A DNA stretch of 24,114 nucleotides from positions 1 to 24,114 of the forward strand of contig JAURZO010000123.1 of NCBI GenBank assembly GCA_030653405.1, read 5' to 3'. The stretch's first letter is position 1. Every line of letters begins with the position of its first letter. The position numbers and the translations under genes were made by a program. The DNA is from Zwartia sp. GTDB lineage: Bacteria; Pseudomonadota; Gammaproteobacteria; Burkholderiales; Burkholderiaceae_B. Positions 1-8,018 of this stretch are shown in pieces. The notes beneath the pieces are model-generated. The model made no database searches. It saw only the letters and a list, made by a program, of their open reading frames with translations, and was not told where the DNA came from.

Positions 1-1098
1 CACATTGATCGGGCGCAACTTGGTCACCTCAACCTTGACTTCTTTACCTGCTGACTTCAGCGTCACGTCGCTTGTCTGTCCAACCCGCGACTTCAGCTCA
101 AAAGGCTGCATTCCAGAACCGGTTAGGGGATATCCGACAAGCTCGACGTTGCTGCCCCCATCATCAAAGCTCGATTGGTAAACGGTAACGCCCTTAAAGT
201 GCAAAGGTGTGTTGACTTCTATCGTCGCATCAAATTTTTTACCCGTATCAGGGTCTGTGACTTCCACAATACTGGCGAAGCGGCTTGGCATGCCAGTTGA
301 ATAGTAATCAACAATAAATTTTTTCAACGCAATGCTGAAAGGCAAGGGCTGAACAAGAGCGCCATCGTCCACGTTGACCACAGCCGAATTACGTTCCCCC
401 CCCTCGGGAATCAGCACATTAGCGCGATAACTAGGGTTTTTCACCGACAAACGACCACGTTCAGGAACATCAGCAATCAACATGTTTTCCACGATCGGTG
501 TCTTGCCCATCAACCATACCTGCATGCGCACGGGCAATTCGCTGTCTAGCAACCCCCCCACACAAATGATGACGATCGAAGCGTGGGCACAGATATATCC
601 CAGTCGATTACCGCTTCCACGCTTGGCCGCCAACAAAACAGAATCGCCCTCATCGCGCTGACGCACAGCATAGCCCTGACGCTTAAGCCAAGTTTCTACA
701 GATGCCGTGGAGGCGACGACTGCCCGTGGCGTTTCCAACTCAACGCGGTGATGAAAGGATCTGAGGCTCGACGTACGAATGTGCTCGCGAAACGAGCGCG
801 CTTCCTTGAGCATCTTGGGTGCGTTTCTGATCAGACAAAGACTGGTCGACACAACCAGAAAGGCCATCGTGACCAAAAACCACCAATTGTTATAGATGTG
901 CCAGATCGAGAAGCGATTGAAAACGTCGAACCAGAAAGGTCCAAACTGATCAATGTAGGCATTGGCCGACCGCCCCTGAGGCACCACTGTGCCAATGATG
1001 CTTGCCAAACAAATAAAGACCAATAAACTGATCGCAAAACGCATCGAACTCAAGAGCTCGATAAAGTTTGCCAGCGGTCTTGAGGCGGTCGTTGTCAT
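1..1098 (-). CDS. resB: ResB-family cytochrome c biogenesis protein (5' part; gene continues past the left edge)
   Basis: Reading the minus strand from an ATG at 1098 gives an open frame of 366 codons with no stop before the window edge. The product starts MTTTASRPLANFIELLSSMR, then a membrane segment (about residues 20-40) ending GTVVPQG, a WWFLVTMAFLVVSTSLCLIR segment at about 72-91, and a third membrane segment near 175-190. A long region with beta-strand character follows (for example TPLHFKGVTVYQSSFDD), as in the periplasmic part of ResB/Ccs1. Family knowledge: with CcsA/ResC it forms the system II heme delivery and ligation complex that attaches heme to apocytochromes c outside the membrane. 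It follows a c4-type cytochrome on the same strand, which fits that role. Full-length ResB is longer, so the C-terminal part lies outside. The Shine-Dalgarno sequence is weak. The gene may have its own promoter and a hairpin-controlled leader. Confidence 0.9.
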   Translation of the reverse strand, partial: MTTTASRPLANFIELLSSMRFAISLLVFICLASIIGTVVPQGRSANAYIDQFGPFWFDVFNRFSIWHIYNNWWFLVTMAFLVVSTSLCLIRNAPKMLKEARSFREHIRTSSLRSFHHRVELETPRAVVASTASVETWLKRQGYAVRQRDEGDSVLLAAKRGSGNRLGYICAHASIVIICVGGLLDSELPVRMQVWLMGKTPIVENMLIADVPERGRLSVKNPSYRANVLIPEGGERNSAVVNVDDGALVQPLPFSIALKKFIVDYYSTGMPSRFASIVEVTDPDTGKKFDATIEVNTPLHFKGVTVYQSSFDDGGSNVELVGYPLTGSGMQPFELKSRVGQTSDVTLKSAGKEVKVEVTKLRPINV

Positions 1099-1136
1099 GA
1101 GTTAGGGTTGCTGCCTTCGCTAATAAGGAATTTTCG

Positions 1137-1170
1137 AAAAAAAAGGGAGGTCTCTAAGACTCCCCCTTTT
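1137..1170 (-). terminator. Intrinsic terminator or attenuator between cytochrome c4 and resB
   Basis: On the minus strand a hairpin with arms GGGAGTCT and AGACCTCCC (one bulged base, loop TAG) is followed at once by eight T (1144 down to 1137). This is a standard Rho-independent terminator form. It lies about 120 nt after the cytochrome c4 stop and only 38 nt before the resB ATG, so it could end the c4 transcript or act as an attenuator in the resB leader. Confidence 0.75.
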
Positions 1171-1257
1171 CTCCAACGTTTGGCGATTAAGCTGCCAAGT
1201 CCACCGCTCAGGCGATGAGTTTATATTTTAATTACGTCTGAATCATTCACTGCATTT

Positions 1258-1280
1258 GTGAAGTCAATAGTGAGGTCAAT
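1258..1280. repeat. Pair of 11-bp direct repeats, 12-bp period
   Basis: GTGAAGTCAAT (1258-1268) and GTGAGGTCAAT (1270-1280) differ at one base and are spaced by about one helical turn. On the minus strand they read ATTGACYTCAC twice, right after the cytochrome c4 stop. A possible -10 (TATAAA, 1225-1220, minus) lies downstream, which would put the repeats roughly 50-62 bp before a resB start site, a usual activator position. The regulatory role is inferred. Confidence 0.35.
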
Positions 1281-1289
1281 AACATCTGT

Positions 1290-1991
1290 TTAACGTAAAC
1301 CTGCTGCGTAATCAGACACGGCCTTGATATCTGAATCGGACATGCGGTTCGCGATTTGGTTCATCATCGCAGAGTTACCACGATGACCAGCACGGAATAA
1401 CTTTAACTGGTCTTCAATGTAAGAGGGGAATTGACCACTTAACCGAGGGTATTGTGCCGGAATACCAGCGCCGTTGGGGGAATGACACCCTGCACAAGCA
1501 GGGACATTACGGTCGGGGATCCCGCCGCGCCAGATTTTCTGACCCTGCTCAACCAGCTTTTCGTTGGTTGCCGTGGCAGGCTGAGCCAACTTTTGCAAGG
1601 ATAAGTAATAAGCAAGATTATGCATATCCGCCTCGGTGAGAGGGGCTGCCATCACAGTCATTACCGATGGCGCTCCATCAGCACCGTTGCGAAGCGGGGC
1701 TTTCGCACCAGGTTTTACACGAAACTCTACGAGCTGCTTGTAGAGATACTCATGCGCCTGAGCGGAAATATTGGGGTTGGCAGGGATCGAACTGTTGCCT
1801 GCAGCTCCATGACAGGAAACACAGGCCAAAACGCCCCGAGCCGCATCACCCTGTTCGTAGAGTAAAGCACCCTTGGCTGCGTCAGGTTTGGCGGGTCCTG
1901 TTACAGGACCGGCAGCCATACTGGTTGATACAGCAGACACCCCAAGCAGCAACCCGCTCACAAGCACTACCTTGGACAGCACACGCTTCAT
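1290..1991 (-). CDS. Diheme cytochrome c4 family protein, exported
   Basis: A 233-residue protein with two c-type heme sites: CVSCH (residues 57-61) and CAGCH (166-170), about 109 residues apart, as in the two-domain cytochrome c4 fold. Methionines in TVMAAPL and in SAMMNQIANRM are candidate axial ligands. The start MKRVLSKVVLVSGLLLGVSA is a clear Sec signal peptide with probable cleavage near TSMAAG. I chose the ATG at 1991 because GAGGT lies about 8 nt upstream; an in-frame ATG at 2036 would add 15 residues before the signal peptide and nearly coincides with the predicted transcription start. Family role: periplasmic electron carrier to terminal oxidases. It is divergent from engB and upstream of resB, whose product would help mature it. 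Confidence 0.9.
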   Translation of the reverse strand: MKRVLSKVVLVSGLLLGVSAVSTSMAAGPVTGPAKPDAAKGALLYEQGDAARGVLACVSCHGAAGNSSIPANPNISAQAHEYLYKQLVEFRVKPGAKAPLRNGADGAPSVMTVMAAPLTEADMHNLAYYLSLQKLAQPATATNEKLVEQGQKIWRGGIPDRNVPACAGCHSPNGAGIPAQYPRLSGQFPSYIEDQLKLFRAGHRGNSAMMNQIANRMSDSDIKAVSDYAAGLR

Positions 1992-2043
1992 TGAAGACCT
2001 CGACGCTTGTAATCTATATAAAACAACAACTTCCAAACCCTAG

Positions 2044-2074
2044 ATTATACAATAGCGGTTGAGCTTATTCTTAA
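2044..2074 (-). promoter_or_regulatory. Putative sigma-70 promoter of the cytochrome c4 gene
   Basis: On the minus strand a consensus -10 TATAAT lies at 2049-2044. The best upstream match is a poor -35 (TAAGAA, spacer 18, or TTAAGA, spacer 19). The start site would fall near 2037, about 46 nt before the chosen ATG at 1991. The element overlaps the start region of the divergent engB, so the two directions share under 90 bp of control DNA. Confidence 0.45.
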
Positions 2075-2709
2075 TGGCCCTTCTCGTGTCCATCTTGCAC
2101 CGCGCTTCGTTTTTCACTTCAGCCGCCCGGCTGGATCAACTCCCTTTTCCTGGAGCACCAGAAGTATGCTTTGTGGGTCGCTCAAATTCGGGCAAATCCA
2201 CAGCCATCAACGTTCTTACAAACCAGAAACGGTTGGCCTTCTCCAGCAAAACTCCTGGCAGAACCCGACTGATCAACATGTTTGGTTTGCCCGATCCACT
2301 GGACCCTGAAGGCCATCTCGGTTTTCTTGTTGACCTGCCTGGCTACGGCTATGCGTCTATTGCCCAACGTGCCAAAGAAGAATGGGCCGATATTTTGGGG
2401 GGCTACCTTCAAAGTCGCGAATCACTCGCGGGGATTGTGCTTTTGATTGATATCCGGCGCGGCGTCACCGAACTGGATCGAAGACTTGCCAACTGGATCG
2501 CACCGACTGGACGCCCCGTCCTGGCGCTATTGACCAAAGCTGACAAGTTTCCCTATGGCCAGCGCATCAAAGCTGTCTTTGCTGTCAAAAAAGAGCTCGA
2601 AGATATCGGCGCCCTCAATGCTGTGCCATTTTCGGCGACAGCGCGCATCGGCCTCGAAGAGGCTACGTTACAAATCGAAAACTGGATTTCACCTAAGGTC
2701 GTTCCATGA
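2074..2709 (+). CDS. engB: Ribosome biogenesis GTPase EngB/YsxC
   Basis: A TrmE-Era-EngA-EngB-Septin class GTPase of about 211 residues. Visible G motifs are the P-loop GRSNSGKS (35-42), the G2 region KTPGRTRLINMF, G3 as DLPGYGYA (87-94) and G4 TKADK (154-158), with a late FSATARIGLEE resembling G5. Family role: essential GTPase in assembly of the large ribosomal subunit. The start is uncertain. ATG 2074 gives MALLVSILHRASFF; TTG 2059 would add five residues, and GTG 2086 would begin just before the conserved HRASFF. None has a good Shine-Dalgarno sequence. Its TGA overlaps the hemB ATG (ATGA), so the two are probably translationally coupled. Confidence 0.9.
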   Translation: MALLVSILHRASFFTSAARLDQLPFPGAPEVCFVGRSNSGKSTAINVLTNQKRLAFSSKTPGRTRLINMFGLPDPLDPEGHLGFLVDLPGYGYASIAQRAKEEWADILGGYLQSRESLAGIVLLIDIRRGVTELDRRLANWIAPTGRPVLALLTKADKFPYGQRIKAVFAVKKELEDIGALNAVPFSATARIGLEEATLQIENWISPKVVP

Positions 2710-3722
2710 CAACACCACATCTTATTCTTGCAGACTTTCCCTCCAATCGCCCACGTCGATTGCGACGCGATGATTTTTCACGTCGACTCGTTCGTGAGCA
2801 CTCACTATCCGTTGATGATCTTATTTATCCAGTATTTGTCGTAGAGGGCACCGGTGTTCGTCAACCGATCGCCTCCATGCCTGGCATTTTGCGCTACTCA
2901 CCCGATACGCTACTGACCGTCGCACAAGAATGCGTAGAACTCGGCATCCCCGTGATGGCGTTATTCCCGGTGATCGAGCCTTCGCTCAAAGCGCTTGATG
3001 GCGTGGAAGCTACTAATCCAAAAGGGCTGATCCCTCGCGTCGTCGCAAGCTTAAAACAGCACTTCCCTGAGCTTGGGCTGCTCACCGATGTTGCCCTGGA
3101 TCCCTATACCAGCCACGGTCAAGACGGCGTGATTGATGAAAACGGCTATGTCATGAATGACGTTACTGTCAAAATACTCATTCAGCAGGCACTGGTCCAA
3201 GCTGAAGCCGGGGTCGACATCGTTGCACCCAGCGATATGATGGACGGTCGGATTGGCGCGATTCGTAACGCTCTCGAAGCCAATCACTTCATTCACACCC
3301 GAATCATGGCGTATTCAGCCAAATTTGCCAGCGCCTTCTATGGACCGTTCCGCGACGCGGTCGGGTCGGCTTCCAATCTGGGCAAATCCAACAAATTGGT
3401 CTATCAGATGGATCCCGGCAACATCGATGAAGCACTCCGTGAAGTAGCCGCTGATTTGCGCGAAGGCGCCGATATGGTCATGGTCAAACCAGGCATGCCT
3501 TATTTGGATGTCCTACGACGCGTCAAAGATGCGTTCCACGTCCCCACCTTTGCCTATCAAGTCAGCGGTGAATACGCGATGCTGAAGGCCGCTGCCGCCA
3601 ACGGCTGGCTCGATCATGACAAAGTAATGATGGAGTCATTACTAGGTTTCAAACGCGCTGGTGCCGACGGTATCCTGACTTATTTTGCGCCTGCAGCAGC
3701 AAAGCTACTCAACCAAAAATAA
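2706..3722 (+). CDS. hemB: Delta-aminolevulinic acid dehydratase (porphobilinogen synthase)
   Basis: A full-length 338-residue HemB, which condenses two 5-aminolevulinate molecules to porphobilinogen in heme synthesis. The two active-site lysines are visible: K206 in MAYSAKFASAFYGPFRDA and the Schiff-base K261 in MVMVKPGMPYLD. The metal region reads DVALDPYTSHGQDG (128-141); it lacks the zinc-binding cysteines of yeast and animal enzymes, so this is the magnesium-type form common in bacteria. The ATG overlaps the engB stop by 4 bp. The gene converges on a transporter gene, with the palindrome at 3860-3893 as likely terminator. The 129 bp between hemB and the MFS stop hold no gene that I can recognise. 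Confidence 0.97.
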   Translation: MTTPHLILADFPSNRPRRLRRDDFSRRLVREHSLSVDDLIYPVFVVEGTGVRQPIASMPGILRYSPDTLLTVAQECVELGIPVMALFPVIEPSLKALDGVEATNPKGLIPRVVASLKQHFPELGLLTDVALDPYTSHGQDGVIDENGYVMNDVTVKILIQQALVQAEAGVDIVAPSDMMDGRIGAIRNALEANHFIHTRIMAYSAKFASAFYGPFRDAVGSASNLGKSNKLVYQMDPGNIDEALREVAADLREGADMVMVKPGMPYLDVLRRVKDAFHVPTFAYQVSGEYAMLKAAAANGWLDHDKVMMESLLGFKRAGADGILTYFAPAAAKLLNQK

Positions 3723-3851
3723 GCTGCAGAATCGGGGATTCGTCGTTGGACGGAGATCGGCTGCGGGTTTGCTTGCAGCAACAGATCCAACTGCCGAGCA
3801 TTCATCACAACAGGCAGCGAGTGCAGTTGGCCCGATCCGAGCGTAAATCTG

Positions 3852-5078
3852 TTAAGTAGAAAGAGGCTTTGCAACCGGTTGCAAAGCCTCTTTCCGTAAA
3901 CGCAACCGCCACCAAAAAAACCACGCCAGCAAAGGTAACCCAACGATTCCGACAGGAAATACAGCGGCTAGACCGAAGTTATCTCCGATCCAAGCGCAGA
4001 GCGCAACGCCTAGGGACTGCCCAAGAAATAAACAAGATGCAAATAATGACACGGCAGATCCACGTGCACCTGGTGCCATTTGCGTGGCATGTGTCTGAAG
4101 CACAGCATGTAAAAAGTAATAGCCCAATCCTGATAAAACGCTTGCAAGCACTCCCCAATACCAAACTGTGGATATCATAAAAGTCACATAAGCAACCGCC
4201 ATCGTTAAGCCGCCAGCGACAACCAATCGACGCTCGCCCATCCCGCTTACGAACTGATTTGCACGAATGGCGTAAATGAAAGCGCCCAGAGCAAAAAATC
4301 CGCTAATCATCCCCGCCCAAGATACCGGGATGCCATGTCGCTCATGCAAAAAAGCCGGAACAAATGCGAGAGGGCCAAACACCAAGAGACCTTCGATACA
4401 AACAATTAACAGCACCATGCACGCCCAACGCGTTGAAACAACTTGCTTGAGCGGCCCAAGGACGCTTGAGCCCTGCGTCGGTCCCTGCAAGGTCTCTGGC
4501 ACGCTGTGGCGGCGAGATATAAGCAACCCGCCTACGATCAGGTAGACCACCGCCATCCACACAAAGGCCCAGCGCCATCCAATCGTGTCTGCAAAAATTC
4601 CACCTAATAGTTGACCGATCGCCAAACCAGAAATGGAACCTAAAAGAAAACGGGCTAGCGTCGCCTGCCTTTGCTCATAAGGAACGTGATCACCAATCCA
4701 AGCCATCGACAGCGGCACGATCGCCGCCGCTGTCGCGCCAGAGATCAACCGCCCAATCTCAATGATTTCAAGACTAGGGGCGAAAACCACAATCAGGGCG
4801 CCAACGGCACAACAGAGGGTCGCCCAGGATACAACTCGAAACTTACCGTAACGATCACCCAGCGGGCCATAGAAAAACTGCATGATTCCGTAGGCAATCG
4901 CAAACCACGTCACCGTACCAGAGGTCTGAGCCGTACGAACACCGAACTCTTCGGCAAATACCGGAAGCAGAGGATCACAAATCCGGAAAGACGTTGTTGC
5001 CGCACAGGCTGCCAACGCGAACAAGATAATCACTTGTGTCGTTGATTTTGTCTGATCCTGAACTATGGCTTTGGACAT
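3852..5078 (-). CDS. MFS transporter, 12-TM drug/arabinose-efflux type
   Basis: A 408-residue hydrophobic protein with a pattern of about 12 membrane segments starting near residue 14. The major facilitator motif A between TM2 and TM3 is clear: GPLGDRYGKFR (71-81). TM5 carries SGLAIGQLLGGIFAD, resembling the antiporter motif C region. This fits proton-driven efflux carriers of the YnfM/AraJ kind; the substrate cannot be read from sequence. The ATG at 5078 lies 24 bp after the dsbD stop on the same strand, so it is probably the last gene of a cutA-dsbD-MFS operon. The last codons (encoding about KEALQPVAKPL) fall inside a perfect 34-bp palindrome, so the C-terminal tail is shaped by the terminator. 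Confidence 0.85.
   Translation of the reverse strand: MSKAIVQDQTKSTTQVIILFALAACAATTSFRICDPLLPVFAEEFGVRTAQTSGTVTWFAIAYGIMQFFYGPLGDRYGKFRVVSWATLCCAVGALIVVFAPSLEIIEIGRLISGATAAAIVPLSMAWIGDHVPYEQRQATLARFLLGSISGLAIGQLLGGIFADTIGWRWAFVWMAVVYLIVGGLLISRRHSVPETLQGPTQGSSVLGPLKQVVSTRWACMVLLIVCIEGLLVFGPLAFVPAFLHERHGIPVSWAGMISGFFALGAFIYAIRANQFVSGMGERRLVVAGGLTMAVAYVTFMISTVWYWGVLASVLSGLGYYFLHAVLQTHATQMAPGARGSAVSLFASCLFLGQSLGVALCAWIGDNFGLAAVFPVGIVGLPLLAWFFWWRLRLRKEALQPVAKPLST
3860..3893. terminator. Perfect 34-bp palindrome, likely bidirectional terminator for hemB and the MFS gene
   Basis: The 17-base half AAAGAGGCTTTGCAACC is followed directly by its exact reverse complement, with no spacer (centre between 3876 and 3877). 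The ends are A-rich and T-rich (TTT on either strand, followed by CCG on plus and CTACTT on minus), so the U-tract is short. It lies between two convergent genes and within the last codons of the MFS gene. Confidence 0.65.
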
Positions 5079-5102
5079 CTTGACTCGATTTTATTCATTA
5101 AA

Positions 5103-7103
5103 CTAATTCAGTACTTTATCCAAGTTCGCCGAAAATCGTGTCGCATCCTGAAAGCCGATAACCCTGACATCCTTTCTTTCAAGGCCGCCAACTTTAAAAA
5201 ATATGATTCCTGGTGGCCCAAACAACCGAAATTTTTTCATGAGCGCCCGGTCATCTGGATTGTTCGCAGTCACATCAACTTGTAGTAAGAGCATCTGATT
5301 CATGCGCTGAGCGACTCGGGAATCTGTAAAAGTGAAAGCCTCCATTTCTTTACACGCAACACACCAGTCCGCATAAAAATCGAGCATAACGGGCTGAGTC
5401 GATTGAGCCAAGAGCCTTTCTAACTCCTCAACCGTCCTCACACGTTGAAAAACAGGATGTCCTTGCGCCGCAGGTGTCACAAAAGGTGTCTGTGAATTTA
5501 CGCCAATCAGTGCACCTGCCGGTGATGCGGAATTTGTGCTCAAGCTACCATTTTTGCCAGTTGAACCTTTTGAGCTCAACAATTGTTGTGAAGCCGATGT
5601 CGCACTCGCGGGTACGATAGGCGACACTCTATTTGCCAATGAAAGATGGGATAAGGGTTGCAATAAGGACCGGCCACCGCTTGCGATGCCCAAGAGCCAA
5701 ACCGCGCTCAGTACGACAAGTAAAAGGCCTAGAGTTTTACGTAAAACACTTCCAATGCCAGCCTCCTGACCGAGAGGCTCAAACGTGCGCATCAATACCG
5801 CAGTAAACATCGTAAGTATGGCCCAACCTAAAATCTGTAGCCACGTAGCAAGTAACGGTGTGACCATCCACCAAGCTGTTGCCAACAACAGGATGCCAAA
5901 AAACTTTTTAACTCCCTCCATCCACGGACCAGTCCTAGGCATCAGTTTTCCAGATGTTCCGCCCATTAACAATAGCGGTACGCCCATACCCCATGCCATA
6001 GCAAACAAGGCGGAACCACCTAGCCAAACATCGCCAGTCTGAGAGATATACAAGAGGGCGCCTGCAAGGGGTGCGGCCACACAAGGGCCTACGATCAGAG
6101 CAGACAGGGCACCCATCAATACCGCTGCGCTCATTCGCCCGCCAAGAATTCGAGAATTTCTTGCCATGAGTCGAGACTGAATCACCGATGGCATTTGAAG
6201 GGTGTATACATCAAACATTGCCATTGCAAGAATCGCGAGCATCAGCGCGAAAAAACCAAGCACCCAGGGTGTTTGTAACCATGCTGCCAGCCCGGCGCCA
6301 CTCAAACCAGCAGCAACACCGAGTGCCGTGTAGACAACTGACATGCCTGCAACGTAACCAAAGGCCAGTGCAAGTCCTCTGATTCTGGATACGTGATGTT
6401 CCTCGCCCACTAAAAGGACGGAAAGAATGGGCAACATCGGCAGGACACAAGGTGTCAAAGCTAGAAGCAAACCAAGCACAAAGAACAAGAATACGATCTC
6501 AATGGCGCCTGTCGATGACAAAACATCTGCTAATTTGACATCGTCACCACCGAGCAATAATTCAGACCATTGACCTTGCTTGATTCGTTCAAAAAAACCA
6601 AGCTGAGCCGTTGATGATTCGATGACGTATCCTCGTCCATCAGCTCCAGCCTGCACCTTAACAATGAAATCCATGGGCGGATAACAAATACCAGCAACGG
6701 CGCAACCTTGACCGGTGACAGTTAGTACAAATGGGTCTGAATTTTTATCTTTGGGCCATGGTGAAATCGGCAGCAGTAAAACAGCCTCCCTAAAATACAA
6801 CTCCATTTTTTTATCGAATGTCGGGTCGTATTTCACTTCTCCAATCGGAAATTTCGCCTCACCTAAGGTGACGACATCGGTATCTAGCTTGAATGAGAAA
6901 CGCTCGCGATACATGTAATAACCATTCGCGATCTTAAAACGAAGTTGTATCGTTTCATCGCCGCTCATTTGCGTTGTGAGCACAAAGGCCTTTTCAGGAT
7001 CTAGAAAGTCATCTTGAGATGCACGCGCTTGAAACGTAGCGATAAGACCAATACAAAGAAAGGCAAATGAGAAATGGCGTAACAATTTATAAAAATACTT
7101 CAT
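5103..7103 (-). CDS. dsbD: Thiol:disulfide interchange protein DsbD
   Basis: A 666-residue protein with all three DsbD parts. An N-terminal signal (FSFAFLCIGLIATFQARA) precedes the periplasmic alpha domain with its cysteine pair C134/C140 in GCAVAGICYPP. A membrane domain of about eight segments (200-475) holds C219 in LTPCVLPMLP and C341 in VGPCVAAPLAG. A C-terminal thioredoxin-like domain has C581/C584 in DFYADWCVACKE. Family role: carries electrons from cytoplasmic thioredoxin across the inner membrane to DsbC, CcmG-like proteins and others. The linker at about 478-550 is long and rich in Ser, Thr and Ala. Its ATG overlaps the cutA TGA (ATGA). Reduction of apocytochrome thiols links it to the ResB and c4 genes nearby. 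Confidence 0.96.
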   Translation of the reverse strand: MKYFYKLLRHFSFAFLCIGLIATFQARASQDDFLDPEKAFVLTTQMSGDETIQLRFKIANGYYMYRERFSFKLDTDVVTLGEAKFPIGEVKYDPTFDKKMELYFREAVLLLPISPWPKDKNSDPFVLTVTGQGCAVAGICYPPMDFIVKVQAGADGRGYVIESSTAQLGFFERIKQGQWSELLLGGDDVKLADVLSSTGAIEIVFLFFVLGLLLALTPCVLPMLPILSVLLVGEEHHVSRIRGLALAFGYVAGMSVVYTALGVAAGLSGAGLAAWLQTPWVLGFFALMLAILAMAMFDVYTLQMPSVIQSRLMARNSRILGGRMSAAVLMGALSALIVGPCVAAPLAGALLYISQTGDVWLGGSALFAMAWGMGVPLLLMGGTSGKLMPRTGPWMEGVKKFFGILLLATAWWMVTPLLATWLQILGWAILTMFTAVLMRTFEPLGQEAGIGSVLRKTLGLLLVVLSAVWLLGIASGGRSLLQPLSHLSLANRVSPIVPASATSASQQLLSSKGSTGKNGSLSTNSASPAGALIGVNSQTPFVTPAAQGHPVFQRVRTVEELERLLAQSTQPVMLDFYADWCVACKEMEAFTFTDSRVAQRMNQMLLLQVDVTANNPDDRALMKKFRLFGPPGIIFFKVGGLERKDVRVIGFQDATRFSANLDKVLN

Positions 7104-7435
7104 GTGCGAGTAGATTCAGTTAGGTTACGCACCCAATCAAGATATGGCGGATAGCCACCCGTGACAGGCACCACAATCGCCTCAGGAAGCTCATAGGGAT
7201 GGAGCCCCACCAAACGCTCAATCATCGCCTGTTGCTTGTCAGCAGTCGTCTTGATCAACATCGGTATTTCCTCTGCGCCCTCAACCTCTCCCTTCCAACC
7301 GTAAATGGATAACATTTGAGGACCTATATTGACACATGCAGCTAACTGTTCCTCAATTAACAAGTGAGCAATTCGTTTAGCCAACAAAAGGTCCGGTGCG
7401 TTCGTCAATACAATCACTACGTCTTGTTGTTTCAT
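7100..7435 (-). CDS. cutA: CutA family divalent-cation tolerance protein
   Basis: A 111-residue protein, the usual CutA length. Family signatures are LAACVNIGPQMLSIYGWKGEVE, EIPMLIKTT and LHPYELPEAIVVPVTGG-YPPYLDWV. CutA forms a ferredoxin-like trimer; its tie to copper tolerance in E. coli is partly due to the adjacent dsbD, and the biochemical role is unsettled. Here it is first in a minus-strand operon with dsbD (4-bp overlap) and an MFS gene. The ATG at 7435 starts MKQQDVVIVLTNAPD; the Shine-Dalgarno sequence is weak. The promoter is probably in 7440-7497, where TACAAT on the minus strand is a possible -10, but no good -35 goes with it. Confidence 0.93.
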   Translation of the reverse strand: MKQQDVVIVLTNAPDLLLAKRIAHLLIEEQLAACVNIGPQMLSIYGWKGEVEGAEEIPMLIKTTADKQQAMIERLVGLHPYELPEAIVVPVTGGYPPYLDWVRNLTESTRT

Positions 7436-7497
7436 ATTGGCTCGCGATCAATTCCCACACCGTTGATTGTATCGACATCAAGTATCTAACATACAAG

Positions 7498-7521
7498 AAA
7501 AAGCCCCGGATTAACCGGGGC
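7498..7521 (-). terminator. Intrinsic terminator ending the alpha operon after rplQ
   Basis: A perfect 7-bp stem GCCCCGG (7503-7509) / CCGGGGC (7515-7521) with a 5-base loop is followed on the minus strand by TTTTT (7502-7498). It lies about 100 nt after the rplQ stop and before the cutA start, so it separates the ribosomal cluster from the cutA operon. Confidence 0.85.
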
Positions 7522-7622
7522 AATTTGGTACTAAGCTTAAGAGAAGATTACTCAATTTTTAAGGCATTTGTAAAAAATTAGATTACAACGCAGTAAAAAG
7601 AGAACGACTCAAGAAAAATGAC

Positions 7623-8018
7623 TTATTCAGCTGAGCCATCTGTAGCCGCTTCTAAAGCCATTGGACGATCAACGAGCTCCATGAAAGCCATCGGAGCGTT
7701 ATCACCCTGACGGTGACCCATTTTTAAGACCCGGGTATAGCCGCCGTTACGACCGGCATAACGAGGACCAATTTCAGCGAAAAGCTTAAGAACCAATTCA
7801 CGATCGCGCAAGCGAGCAAATGCCAAACGCTTGTTCGCCAAAGTTGGCGTCTTACCCATTGTGATGAGCGGCTCGACAATGCGGCGCAATTCTTTTGCCT
7901 TAGGCAGAGTTGTTTTAATTGCTTCGTGTGTCAAAAGAGCAACTGCCATGTTGCGAAACATCGCAAGGCGGTGGCTGCTGGTGCGATTTAGCTTACGTAA
8001 TCCATTACCGTGACGCAT
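7623..8018 (-). CDS. rplQ: 50S ribosomal protein L17
   Basis: 131 residues; MRHGNGLRKLNRTSSHRLAM is the standard L17 start and THEAIKTTLPKAKELRR the conserved core. E. coli L17 has 127 residues; the extra ones are an acidic tail ending TDGSAE. It is last in the alpha operon and followed by an intrinsic terminator. AAGGAAA lies 5 bases upstream of the ATG. Unlike the tight spacing elsewhere in the cluster, it is separated from rpoA by 337 bp, and a small hairpin (GAGCA-AGT-TGCTC on the minus strand, 8056-8044) lies in its leader. Confidence 0.98.
   Translation of the reverse strand: MRHGNGLRKLNRTSSHRLAMFRNMAVALLTHEAIKTTLPKAKELRRIVEPLITMGKTPTLANKRLAFARLRDRELVLKLFAEIGPRYAGRNGGYTRVLKMGHRQGDNAPMAFMELVDRPMALEAATDGSAE

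Noticed and set aside
583..1026. A 147-codon plus-strand open frame
   Set aside because: It is antisense to resB, whose minus-strand reading gives a clear family match.
3680..3943. An 87-codon minus-strand frame at the hemB/MFS junction
   Set aside because: It overlaps the ends of two good genes in another frame and spans the palindrome; I could not tie it to any family or gene remnant.
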